DNA of 64,000 nt from Cryptomeria japonica (taxonomy: Eukaryota; Streptophyta; Pinopsida; Cupressales; Cupressaceae): the NCBI RefSeq assembly GCF_030272615.1, contig NC_081414.1, positions 657,272,292 to 657,336,291 on the forward strand, given 5' to 3'. Shown piece after piece: positions 34,757 to 46,521 of this stretch (positions within the stretch are counted from its first letter, which is position 1; each line of letters opens with the position of its first letter). Below the pieces are notes generated by a model that saw only the letters and a list, made by a program, of their open reading frames with translations, was not told the DNA's origin and did not search any database. The position numbers were made by a program, and so were the translations under genes.

Positions 34757-37700
34757 GTGATTCAACATGGTATGGTGCCTCTTGTTTTTGATGAACTAAA
34801 ATTGCTAAAAGTAGAGCTTGAAGAAGTTTTGTCTAGAGAAGAAATCTATTGGAGACAAAAATTGAGGGAGATCTCGCTTTCAGATGGTGATAGAAATACA
34901 AAAAAAATTCACTCTTCAACAAAAATTAAGAGAAGTGAAAATAGGATATCTTGTATTGAGTGTCCAAATGGCAGACTTTTAACAGAACAAGAGGATATTG
35001 CTTCAAAGGTAGTTAGTTTTTTTAAGTCACTATTGTCTTCGGAGCATGGAGATCTTCATAATAACATTTCTTCTAATATTCCTTCTTTAGTATCTTCAGA
35101 AGATAATAAAATGTTGATGTCTTCTTTTTCTTTGGATGAAGTTAAGAATGTTGTTTTTGCAGTGAACCCTAATAAGGCTCTAGGACTAGATGGCTTTACT
35201 CCTTTATTTTTTCAGAAATGCTGGGATTTTGTGGGAAATGATGTTTTATTGGCCCTTGAGGAAACTAGAAGGAATAGGTCTGTTTTGAAAGAGCTTAATA
35301 ATACAATGATTGTAATTATTCCTAAAAAAGAGGTTACCAAGACATTTTCTGATTTTCGCCCTATTGCTTTATGTAATACTTTGTACAAGATTTTTACCAA
35401 GGCTATTTCTTTAAGGTTGGCTAAAATTTTACCTAAGATCATTTCTTTAGAACAAGGTGGTTTTGTTCCAGGAAGGGAGACAATGAAGGGAGCTTTAGTG
35501 GCACATGAGGTTCTGCATTCTATTTCTACTCAGAGAATCTCAGCCATGATCCTCAAATTAGATATGATGAAAGCATATGATAGAGTAGAATGGGGGGCAT
35601 TGTGTGTTGTTCTACTTAAATTGGGCTTTTCCAAGGCATGGGTCAAATGGATTCGTGCTTGTATTTCTTCTACAAGGCTCTTAGTTCTAATTAATGGCTC
35701 CCCTTGTGGTTTTTTCTCCTCTTCTAGGGGTTTGAGGCAGGGGGATCCCCTATCTCCTTTCTTGTTCATTCTTCTAGCTGAAACGTTCAGTTGGGCTATA
35801 AGAGCCGCTAAGCTGGGAGGGCTTTGGAAGGGAATTAGGATTCATAATGTTCCACAAAGCATTTCGCATTGCTTGTTTGTAGATGATACCTTGTTATTTG
35901 GTCAGGCGTCTTTGGGTGAGGCAAGAGTGATAAAGGGGATAATATAGAATTTTGCATCCTTTTTTGGTAAGAGAATCAATGTTGATAAGTCAAAGATTTT
36001 TTTCCTTCATGCTTCACAATTGGTTCAGGATAGATTGAAGATTTTTTGGGGATTTGCATCTGGAAATCTTCCTTGTTCTTATCTTGGTATACCTTTGTTC
36101 ATTAAGTAGGATAGAGTTGAGTTTTGGGATAAGATTATTTCAGTTATCTCTAGAAGGATCCTATCATGGAATCATAGATGGTTATCTTTGGCTTGTAAGA
36201 TTTTTCTTATTAAGTCTATCCTAAACGATGTTCCTATTTATCTCATGTATGCTTTGCACTCTCTGAAAGCCACTCTTGTTAGTTTGCAAGATACTCTTAA
36301 GTCCTTCCTTTGGAGTAATAATAAAGATGGTAAGAAGAAACTCCCTTTGGTAGCATGGGATAAAGTTTGTTTGCCTAAAAACCTTGGGGGCACAGGCATT
36401 AGGAGTCTGGAAAGTTAGAATTTAGCCTTAGGTGCTAAGTTGGTTTGGAAATTGTATGAGAGACCATTCTCCTTTTGGGCACAAATTATGTTTGCTAAAT
36501 ATTTAAATAACAGACCTAGAGAATATGTTTTTCAAGTTTCTAATTTACCGTCCGGTTCAGCTATTTGGAATTTTCTAAGTAAATGTAGATCACTGATTTT
36601 ACCTCATCTCTCATGGATTGTTCATAATGGTAGAAAGGTCAGGTTTTGGGAGGAATTTTGGAATGAACATCCCCCTCTAGTGAACTTGAGGGATTGGTCT
36701 CCTTTAATTTCCACTCTTTCTTCCCTTTGGGGTGTCTTTGTGGCTGATTATTTTGAAATTGAGTATAGTGGGAATCTTAAGGTGGCAAAATGGAAATCGA
36801 TTGAGTTTCTAGATATTGATCAAAATGTGAAATTGGAATATGAAAAGATGTTGGTGGAGAGAGTAATAATTCTTTCTGATGCTGACGATTAGCTTATCTG
36901 GACAAGGAATATCTCTGGTAAGTACATAGTTAAGGATTGCTATAATTCTCTCTTGGTTGCTAAAGATTTATCTACTTGGCCATACAAGCTATTTTGGCAT
37001 ATGGCTTGCCTCCCAAAGGCTGGTGCTTTTGCTTGGTTAGTAGTGCAGGACAGGGTCCTTACAGGATTGAGGTTGGACAGGTTGGGTATTACTACAATAT
37101 TTTCTTGTGTCTTTTGTAATAAAAATTTAGAATCCTTTGCACACTTGTTCCTTCACTGTGATTTTGCCTATGCTTGCTGGCAGTGGTTGTTTGAAAAGCT
37201 TAATCTCTCCTTTCTTATTGGTAAGGATTTCCTTTCCCACTTTAGAGCCTAGCCTCTCCTTTTTGCCTCATCTTTCTATGCATGTCTTTGGATTATTTCT
37301 CCATCTATTGTGATTTGGAATATTTGGTTAGAGGGTAATAATAGGAATTTTAAACAAACAAGTTCTTCCTTGGTTGAGGTTTTATTGAGGATTGAATCTT
37401 CCATCTCTGAAGTTGCTTTGTCTTTTATCTATAAGAATTTGGAAACCCTTACCTCTTTTTCTCATTGGGATGGTAGGGTAGCTCGAGTTTGGAGAATGTT
37501 ATCAATCTTACCTTCTCATGGATCTATTTTAAATAAGACTAATGGTATAAGTAAGAGAAATTTTGCTTGTTGGAAACCTCCTCCACAACGGCACTTTAAA
37601 TTGAATTTTGATGGTACTTCTCATGGGAACCCTGGCTTGGCAGGGGTAGGTATGGTAATTTATGATCATAAGGTAAGATTTATTCAAGCTCATTGTCATG

Positions 37701-38044
37701 CGATTGGTTTCAAGTCTAACAATTGTTCATAATTCTTTGCTTTGTCTTTTGGTTTGGATATGGCTATATCTTTGGGAATTAAGGACTTGATAATTGAGGG
37801 TGATTCTATGGTTATTATTCAAAGTGTCATGAAAAAAAAGTCGAATTGTTGGCAATTACAATATATACTTGATCATATTTTACAAAAATTAGACTTTTTT
37901 GAATCCTTCTTGATTTCCCACTGTTATATGGAAGTGAATAAGATTGCAGATTTCTTAGCTAATTCAGCCATTGATAGTGATGCTAATATGTGGGAGGTAA
38001 GTGTGGATGAGATCCCTTCCTCGGTTTTGGAATTCTTGAAGTAA
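34757..38044 (+). pseudogene. LINE ORF2: reverse transcriptase, zinc-binding region, RNase H
   Basis: A single reading frame runs through the whole 3.3 kb without a frameshift, broken only by stops at 35945, 36107, 36416, 36890, 37250 (all TAG) and 37730 (TAA). The RT shows NPNKALGLDGFTPLFF, IIPKKE, FRPIALCNTLYKIFTKAIS, GFVPGRET, LKLDMMKAYDRVEW, GLRQGDPLSPFLF and the catalytic FVDD (CLFVDDTLLFG). The zf-RVT region follows with FWHMACLPKAGAFAWL and FCNKNLESFAHLFLHC. The C-terminus is an RNase H (KLNFDGTSHGNPG, IIEGDSMVIIQ, NKIADFLAN). The TAA at 37730 stands where the catalytic Glu of the second RNase H motif is expected (NCS-stop-FFAL). The first GTG at 34757 is not a real start; the protein would have begun in the missing endonuclease part. 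Confidence 0.93.
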
Positions 38045-38500
38045 AGAAGGGCATAGTTGTTGTCTTCATCAACCTCCTTATTTGGTGTGGGTTCTGCTAT
38101 GCTTGATCATAATGTTTATTTTGACAGGGTGTCTGATTATGGTTTCATTTATGCTATGTGGTATCATTCTAACTAGTGGTTGGAGAATTGTGTGTCATAG
38201 ACAGGGGTGGTTCAAACTAGTGTCTTTTGGCAGCAATGGATATGCATCCTTCAGTGATCATACTTTAATCTTCCTTCTATGGCGGCTTCCTTTATATATA
38301 ATGTAGCTTATGTAATTGGGATGGGTTTTTTGATGTACTATGCCAATGGGCATTTGGTATTGGGTAGAATAGGCTTGTGTTACTTAAGCAATACTAAAGG
38401 GTTTTCTTACTAGTTCTTTCCCTTCAGTGCTTTTTGAACCAGACACTATAAAAAAACTTTTAAAATTTAATATAGTTCAGTGTTTTTATCCACTTTTATC

Positions 38501-38514
38501 AAAAAAAAAAAAAA
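38501..38514 (+). other. Poly(A) tail of the LINE
   Basis: Fourteen A residues directly follow TTTTATC, at the end of the LINE 3' UTR. Confidence 0.9.
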
Positions 38515-38913
38515 TTATTTATTGAAGCTAAATTAATGTATACTTATTTATACACATCTTATTAATTCCCAGGAGTATTTATTCTTTACAATTGTATTTG
38601 TAGTGTCCCTCCTTGACATATTTTTACTTTGATGTATTTATAGACATTCATTTACTTGCTAAGATACATTCATGATACTTTGGGTAAATGTTATGGTTTT
38701 ATGTTTTGATGATACTGGTAGACAACAGTTATTACATCTTGACAAATGATACATTATTCTTGTATGGATGATGATGTACTCTAGAATATGTTGGGATTTA
38801 TGAATGGTTATTTATGCATATTTAGTAGTTTATGTTTGCTCATGGTGTTATCATGATATGTAACGACTTATTAGGAATTATTTGTCGGAGCCTTCTTGGG
38901 AGTTTAAATGTAA

Positions 38914-39040
38914 TTTATTTATTTATTTGTTTACTTACTTATTTATTTATTTAAAGCTTTTATATTTAATTGGGATTTTAATTGATCATTTTATTGAATC
39001 TTTTTATTTAATTGTTAATTATTTATTTATTTATTTATTT
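38914..39040. repeat. Two (ATTT)n microsatellite runs
   Basis: Imperfect tandem ATTT and ACTT units at about 38914-38955 and 39008-39040, inside the element D LTR. Confidence 0.85.
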
Positions 39041-40925
39041 TATTTTTCTTTATAGATTTATTGGGTGTTATATTTAGTAATTAATATTTTTTATTTATTT
39101 TCTCTTGTTTTCGAAGGTGGAACTAGAGTAAGCCTTATGCTTTGCATTGAATCTTTATTTAGTTTTTTGCATGCAAAATTTATGTAATTATTATTATTGT
39201 TATTACTAAGAATTTTTCATTGTACTCTATTTAGAGCTTTTTAAAAAATTTTGGAAGAGAGTTTTGCATTATTATTGCATTGGCTAGATTTTGGAGAAGT
39301 TTTGCAGTGTGTTGCTTTGGAGAATTTTCGGTGAATTTGGGAAAAGAATTGCTTTTGGGTTTTCAAAGAGATTTTTCTGGACAGTTGTTCATTGTGATTT
39401 TCATATTGGAAGATTTCTTGGTTCATGTAGATTTTCTTGGTGTATCTGGATTGTGGTTGGGTCTTCGATTTCTTCTCTCACTTTTTAGACCTTTCTTTGA
39501 TATTCTAGGTTGGAGATTTTCTAATACCTTTGAATTTGATTTTAATTTTATTTTCGAGAAAGGAAAAGATTGTATTCTCCGTATTTGGATATTATTTTTT
39601 GGAACTTTCAGAGAATTTGAAAAAAAATCCTATAATTATGAATTATGTTTATTATGTATGGGTATTTTAAAGAATTATGGATGCAATTTATTTGTGTATA
39701 GAATTTTGGTGTATCAAAATAGTCCCTTTGAAAATTTATTTCCTGATATTCTATATTTAGTCTATAAGAATAGTGGTTGAATTTGTGGAGTGTTTATCTC
39801 TGTATATTTATTCTAAGAATCATGCCCTTTAGTATGAAGTTTGGATTTCTCTATGCTTAGAATGGTCGGGCATTGTTTTCCATAGTTTTGATCTTTGTTT
39901 TGTGAAATTCTTGTCGTGAAATCATTTCTCTTTCTTTGAGTTCTCTTGTTTTGACTTCTGGAGCTTAAATACTTTCCTTTGGATTGGTTTTGCATTTCAA
40001 ATTTTGTCTAAGGTTCTTCCTTGGTTTGAATAATCTCTATTTTTCTTTTGAAATCATAAATTTACTAACTTTTCCTAGGCACTTAAAGACTCCATGGATG
40101 AATTAAAATAATCCACGGATGTGTTAAAACATGCATCGTATGTGCTAAAATGACATTTTTGATATTTTTGGAACTTATGGGTTGTTTTCGCTAGTTCGAG
40201 TCAGACCAGAGACTTGTTTTGGACTGTATATTTTTGTGATGGTTTTCCAAAATTGATTTATTGCTAATTTGATTGAAGTTGGAGGGATAGTTGATATTTT
40301 TTACGATGTGCTCTTTTGGAAATTATATTGAGCTTGGAAAATCAAATTACTATAATGCTTCAGTTTTGTAATATGGGAATCAAAGGATTATGCATTACGA
40401 ATGGTTATTGATTTCTGTTGTATCCCTATATCATAGGAACATTCTAGGGGAAGTGGCTTCCAATAAGTGTCGGTGTAATTTCCAAGAGAGCTCCTTGTAA
40501 GGATGTTTGGAGGACTGCTAGGATACCTCATGAGAGTTATTTGTAAAAGTGATAACCCTACTAATTTATTTAGGGTTTGGGTAGTTTTCAGATTAATAAG
40601 ATAATAATATTTATTGTAGTTCCCCACTCATGACCAAGAGTTCTAGTATAGGCTTTGGATGAGGTTGGGAAGGCCTTGATCGCATGACTATACTCCCTTG
40701 TCTTCATGAGAGGTTGATTTGGTTCCAGATGAGTGTCACCTACCTAGAGGTTCCACAAAAGGATGTTTGGAGGTCTAGACTACCGAAAGATTCCCAGTAA
40801 CGATTCTTGGAGTTCTAATTGTCAACATGTGATGAAACTTCTACTTACATGTGTCCTTGGTCTGAGCCTTGTTTCATGGAAGTCATTAACATTTGTATTT
40901 ATCTAGATTTGAGCCTATGTCTTGT

Positions 40926-42126
40926 TGTAGCATCCTAGAATTGTGACCCTCACAATTTTGACCACATCTTAGGCCCTCACTTATGTGACTACATCTCTCT
41001 ACTTGATTTTGACCCCTCTCTGCATGTTCATCCTGATTCGTCTCCCATCACATCCCTGATGACACCTCGAGACCCTGTCAATGCCCCAAGATAGGGTAGG
41101 ACAAGCCCCTGTCCCCCTTGCACAGGGGCATGGCACCCCTATCCTCCCTCTTAGGGTGGCCCTAAGATGGGTCCATTCGACCCTTGAACCCAGTTTGTTC
41201 CTCGGGGAATTAAATCCTCCAATGTCAGCCTTCAATAAGATGAAAATAATTCTCCCAAGCTAGTATAAAAGGGGATGTAGCTCTCTCATTTCTATAACAA
41301 GGAATAAGAAAAAATATACGAGCATAAGGAGAATAAGAGAAATTCAAACAGAAGATCTTCATTATCATCATTAAGCATTCAAGTTCTCCTCTTCATGTGT
41401 CTTCTTCATTCATCCATTGGAACAACATTATAACATTCATTTACAAGTATGTGTGTGTTAGGGTTTTGTTATGTTAAATTCCATTTCATACAATATTTAT
41501 GATTACATTTAAGAACCAAAGAAACAATCATCAATCAATTGCAGATCTACAAGGTATACATTTCAATTATTTACATTTAAGCATTTGCAATTACTTTCTT
41601 TCAAGGTTGATTACTCAACCAAGGTTTGACTGAGACAAACCCCTATCCACAACCCTTTTCCCCTTCTTTTTTGTGTGTAGGTTGCGGGTGCACAACTCTA
41701 ATTGTATGTTTGAACTTCATTTGCAAAGATGAAAAAACCCTTTACGATGTGCGGATTTTTTAGAAGACCAAGTTCACTTTCAACTTCGTCCTGATGAATT
41801 TTGTCCAAATTTGCAGGGCAGATCCGCATCAGTCTAAATATCTCAAATCCGAAGTTACAATGTGATCCTAAACCAGTAGCTCCCTATTTAATCCATTTTT
41901 GTCTCCTTTTCTACATAGTCAACATATCTATTTATAAAAGAGGGTAAATCACATTCCAACAACTCACAATCCACTTGGTATTCACATCCTTATTTCCCTT
42001 GGGTTTGGATCTAGTGGATCAAGCCCGTCTTTTGAATGTAAAGTATCTCCCAATTGAAAATCCTCTTACTGGTTCCTTTCTCTCTCCTAGGTGGGTAACC
42101 ACTAGGATCCAATTTTCCACTTTACA
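40926..42126 (+). repeat. 5' LTR of element C
   Basis: It starts TGTAGCATCC and ends TTCCACTTTACA. A core promoter TATAAAA at 41264-41270 is followed by GGGG; the same motif is at 46869-46875 in the 3' LTR. Confidence 0.92.
41264..41270 (+). promoter_or_regulatory. TATA box of the element C 5' LTR
   Basis: TATAAAA in CTAGTATAAAAGGGGAT, conserved in both LTR copies, at a place expected for a U3 promoter. Confidence 0.6.
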
Positions 42127-42145
42127 TTTTGGTGAGCCCGATGTC
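42127..42145 (+). promoter_or_regulatory. Primer-binding-site-like sequence of element C
   Basis: TTTTGGTGAGCCCGATGTC directly after the 5' LTR, matching the equivalent place in A and B. Confidence 0.6.
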
Positions 42146-42829
42146 TTACATAATAATTTTAATTTTTTCTTATTAGATCTGAATAATTGTAATTTGAATT
42201 TCAAAATTTCATTTCCAATTTTGATCTTTTTGCGAATTTCAGAGGTTAATTACATAAAAACCCTAATTTTACATTATGAGAAAATTGAGCTTGTAAATTT
42301 TAGCATTTTAGTTGCTTGTTTTAGATCTGGTTTCTATTTCAAAATTGCAATTCAAATCTATCTTTTCATTCTGAAAATTAAGTGGTTAAAAAGAAAAAAC
42401 CCTAATTTTTAAGAATCCCTTAATTTGACCTTTGACTACTAATTTGACCAATCTAGACATCTCCAAATCAACTATTCTTTTGGATTCCACAATAAAATTA
42501 TAATTTCTATAATTTATGAAAATTTCAGAAAAATTTGGTCAGACCAAGTACACTTTGCACTTGGTCCCTAGCTTTTTTCTTGAAATTTTGGGAGATGTAA
42601 TTGACTATATTTTTCTATTTAAATCCAGAAAATTGGTGCACTTTATTAATTTTTACACCCCTTAAGGTTGAAAACAAATTCAAATTTCAATACTTTCAAC
42701 TTTTTAATTAATTTTCATAAAAAGGTCCTAATTTTAGATCTTCTTTTCAAGTTAATTAACATTTTAATTAAGAGGCTTTCAATGGAAATCAATGCACTAT
42801 ATTTATTTTCTATTTCAAACATGATTACA

Positions 42830-44056
42830 CTATTGTTAACATATATTTATTACAATCATGTGTTTGATAATGGCTTCTTTCATTTCATGTTGTTTATTTT
42901 CATAATAGCACTTGGTCATATTGTGTTACTAGGATTTCAAAGTCATTTCCTTTTCAAATTGATCTCAAATATTTCATATATCATTTTTCTTGCATTATGG
43001 TGATGTTTTTAAGAGAATGAATTTCATATGTTAATCACCTTAAGGCTTTTGTAGATCCCAATCTTAGAAATCCTAATCCTTGTACCTCTCCTAGGGTATC
43101 TTGTGTGAATGAGATGAGAGATAATACTTTAACTAGTGATATTTTTGAAAAAGAGATAGCATTGGAAAAAAATATGGGCCCATCTTCTTCTTATACACAT
43201 ACCCTTGAGCAAGGGGGGAAAAATCAAAGTATCAACATTCTTTTATCTTTAGACCATTCTCCTTCTCCTAGGACTTATCTCCAACATCAAAATATATGTA
43301 GAGAGGATGATGTTATGGATTTTATTCATGATTTTTCCCCTCACATAGAACTAAGTAAATACGAACCTTTAGATGATGAAGATGTTCATCCCCAATCTCC
43401 CAAAAAGGATAAGCATGATGGGAGAAAGGAGAATGTCCCTTCAAGTGACATTCCTTCTTCATCTAAAAAACCTTTTATTCCCCTTTACACATTAGATATC
43501 AAATAAATTCATGATCTTATTGCCCAAACTACCGATTTGCAACATTCTTATAGTCGTGGCTTTCATATAATAACAAAACAAGGTTTTTCAAGGACAAGGA
43601 TTTGGGAAATTTGAGCAAGGAATTCATGTCCCTATAAAACCTCCTACGTAAGCTACTATAGAAGGCCTAGGAAAGGAGATTCCTCTCTCTATGGATGAAC
43701 TCCTTAAGCTCCAAAAATTCAAACACTATCTCCAAAGGCAACAAATCAAAAGAGCCCACAAGAATGCTTCTTCTTCAAAATGTCATTTTTGATCATTCCA
43801 TCTAACCCACGATCATAATGCTGATGATTGCCCTAATTTTTAAAATTTTATTCAAGATGGGATAGATAGTGGAAAATTTAGGATCGTGGATAATAATCCT
43901 TCTTCTAATAATAATTCTTCTCCTTCATGTCAAGAAAATGAGCTAAAACACATTTATCATTCTGATAGAATAGCTACAAGAATCTATTGGAGATTGAAAT
44001 ATGATAAGAACATTTCCTTTCCTCCTAAAAACCAAAACAAAATATTCAGCAAATGA
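42830..44056 (+). pseudogene. gag: gag-like gene of element C with G-patch and zinc knuckle, broken
   Basis: The layout equals that of element A. A hydrophobic stretch (NGFFHFMLFIFIIALGHIVLL) comes first, then a segment matching A (HLKAFVDP) and an open piece at 43105-43506 with FSPHIELSKYEPLDDED and a Ser/Pro stretch. The G-patch follows (about 43548-43680: GFHIITKQGF, a one-base shift, QGFGKFEQGIHVPI, GLGKE), then MDELLKLQKFKHYL and the knuckle, where C-x2-H becomes C-H-F-stop-SFH before LTHDHNADDC. The last recognisable words are ATRIYWRLKYDKNISFP, also present in A. Stops at several points make it dead. The closest parallel for knuckle spacing is Tat/Athila gag. The role is inferred as RNA binding and particle formation. 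Confidence 0.65.
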
Positions 44057-46505
44057 AAGGAGAGGAATATTGCATTTTTCTTGATTCATATTCACATTCT
44101 CTTGGAAAATGTCATGCATTTAAGATATTTGTTCAAAAGCAATATGAATGTGCACAAATTTCTCTTACAAAAAATCTAGTTGTCTTCCTTGAACTAAACA
44201 TAGTGCCTTAGCACTTCTTTTTCTTTTCATGTTGCTCTTCACCTTATGACATAACTAGCCAACTTAACTGGGGTCTATCTATTATTTTTGGTGGTATTGT
44301 CTCAATTTTCAATACTTTGGGGTAGCAACATGAAGTTCACTTCCCTTCTTTTTTCAATGGATCTATCTATATCTTTATGCATTGTTCAATATTAGATCTC
44401 CTTTCCTACATAGAGTTATTCTTATGTGAGCATATAATTGTTCTTTGGTTTTTCTCTTTCCTTGAAGAGGAGCATCTTTCATGAGTACTACACTTCTTCT
44501 TCTTTTCTTAATTATTGAAAAACTTACCTCTTCTATGGTTTCAATTATTTACAAGTATGAGATATGCCCCCTAGCATGGAATGATCTCTTGTGAAGAACA
44601 TGCCCCTTCCTTGAGAGGATTCGTTCCATTAGGAAGGCATATCACTTGAAAATAATCACCATTAGAAGATGCGTAACGCTCTTTCTTGTTCTTCTTACTT
44701 AGGGGGAAAGGATTTTACTCCTTTCTCTTTCTTTTTATCTCATTTATCATTATTTCGTTTAGGAGATTTAATTTTATATGTGATTATCATTTCTTACAAT
44801 GTTATGTTCTTATCACTAATCCCTCTTGGGGAATATGTTGTGTTCTTTCTCTCTTCTCTTAGAAGATTACCACCTCTTGAGATGTGTATTTTACATATAC
44901 TAATGTCTTTTCTTGCATGTGTTCATGTAAGTTCATTGTGAATTTGCTTGTGTTTAATCTCTCTCTAGAATATTGTGTAAGCTCTTCTCATTGACCCTAC
45001 ACTTGGGGGGCAATTATCTTTCTCTCTATCTCTTTCTCTAAGGATACACTCTTTCCTATTTTCTATAAGATGTGTAAGCCATTGACTATAATCTCTTTCA
45101 CACTTGGTAATGTACACTTATAATAAATTCACCTATCCCCATTGGGATAAAAGTGAGTTATCCTTGATCGAGAATCTCTTTCACCTAGAAATAGGAGGAA
45201 GTATTGAATTATTGTTCTCTTTTGTGCTTCATTATAGAAGATATTATACTTGTCTAAGACAACTCCTCTTGAAGGTAGATGTCTTTTGAGAAAAGATATC
45301 TTCTCCTCCAAGGATCTCCTTTACACTTATAGAAAGATATCTCTTTTCAACTATCTTATCCTTTCTTGAAGAGTATTCTCTCTCTTACTTGAATTTATGA
45401 CATTGTTGCATAATGGATATCTTCTTTGTGTTGAAGGTAGGTATCCTTGTTCTACTTTCCTTTAGATATCAACGGTAAACTATGTTGACATCTTAAGGTG
45501 GGGGCAACCACACTAATCCTTTTGTATTATATCTCTCTCATACATTATATCTCCTATACAATGGGTCATTCTCGAAATGAGAGGGAAGCCTCTTAGAGAA
45601 AGATGTCGTCACTTTTCCTCTTTTATAGTGGGATATTCTTGGAGCCAGAGGACAACCTCCTAGAGAAAGATGTCGACACTTTCTCTTTTATACAGTGGGA
45701 TATTCTTGGAACCAGAGGAAATCCTTTTAGAGAAAGATGTTGCCACTTTTATTTTATATAGTAGGATATTCTCGGAACTAGTGGGCAACCTCTTAGAGAG
45801 AGATGTTTCCACTTTCTTGACATTTGTACTATACATCTTATATAGATTGCAACATACTTGGGCATACACTCCTATGAGGTGCTTCAAACCTCACTTGCAC
45901 ACACACACATGAGGTTGAGTGGAACTAACAGTGTTTTCACTCTCCTCCCTTACATGGATCACCCAAACAAAATTTGGAGGCTAGTTTTCCATATCCTCTT
46001 TTCTTCGTGGATCACCTAATTCTAGGGGTGAGATCTACATGGTTCCCTTCATTTGCCTTTCTTCTCATGGATCACCCAAGTGTGTATTCATGTCCTTTCT
46101 TGCCTTCCACTCATCAGATCATATTTTTACTATTGATGGTTCATGGATGATGTCATCTTTTCTCTTTTATTTGATTATTGGTGTTTATGTGATGGGATTT
46201 ATCTTAGTGTTTTAGTTAGTTGTTTGAGATGTTTATATCAAGGTCTCTTAGTGTAGCTGATGTGTGGTCTCGTGTTTTGTTTTTGTCATATGTCATTTGT
46301 GCTTTGTCTTGTTTTTCTTGTCTTGTTCTTTTTATTATGTGTGCTCTTGCATATGTTTGAGTGAGTTTAGATCCTAAGATTGGGGGCTTTGTTCCTCAAG
46401 ATTAGCGATGTCTTATACTCCTTGTGGTATTGCTTCACCTCTCTCATCTTCATCTCTCTCTTTCTTTTACTTTACTGGTAGTATTGGTGTAAGCCATACT
46501 CCCGC
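44057..46505 (+). other. 3' non-coding region of element C
   Basis: About 2.4 kb without credible coding sequence, pyrimidine-rich in many places. Blocks at 45230-45500 and 45860-46100 match A and B. The tandem array lies between these blocks. Confidence 0.6.
45530..45825 (+). repeat. Four-unit ~67-bp tandem repeat in element C
   Basis: AGAGAAAGATGT or a one-base variant starts at 45595, 45662, 45729 and 45795, so the step is 66-67 bp. Each unit also has GGGATATTCT or a variant, then a GGA-CCAGAGG-like word. The array stands in the same interval as the 32-bp array of element A. Confidence 0.85.
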
Positions 46506-46521
46506 TAAAGTGGGGGATAAA
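46506..46521 (+). promoter_or_regulatory. Polypurine tract of element C
   Basis: AAAGTGGGGGATAAAA directly before the 3' LTR, the same core as in A and B. Confidence 0.75.

Larger units (their letters stand above)
34705..38514 (+). mobile_element. L1-type LINE, 5' truncated, with poly(A) tail
   Basis: It holds most of ORF2 and a 3' UTR ending in ATC followed by 14 A residues at 38501-38514. The endonuclease domain is missing, so the 5' end is truncated, as is usual for LINE insertions. I could not find a target duplication: the sequence after the tail does not resume the copia reading. Confidence 0.88.

Noticed and set aside
34757-38044. TAG read as a sense codon (recoding) to explain six stops in an intact frame
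   Set aside because: One stop replaces the catalytic Glu region of RNase H and is TAA; stops fall inside folded domains; neighbouring elements also carry TGA and frameshifts. Decay explains it better.
39280-39780. A 166-codon open frame on the plus strand
   Set aside because: It lies inside the AT-rich LTR of element D, is full of Phe/Leu from TTT/TTG runs, has no recognisable motif and overlaps another frame of similar composition.
40999-41263. Open frames on both strands in a GC-rich stretch, repeated at 46646-46840
   Set aside because: They fall in the U3 part of the element C LTR, upstream of its TATA box, and occur in both LTR copies with different breaks.
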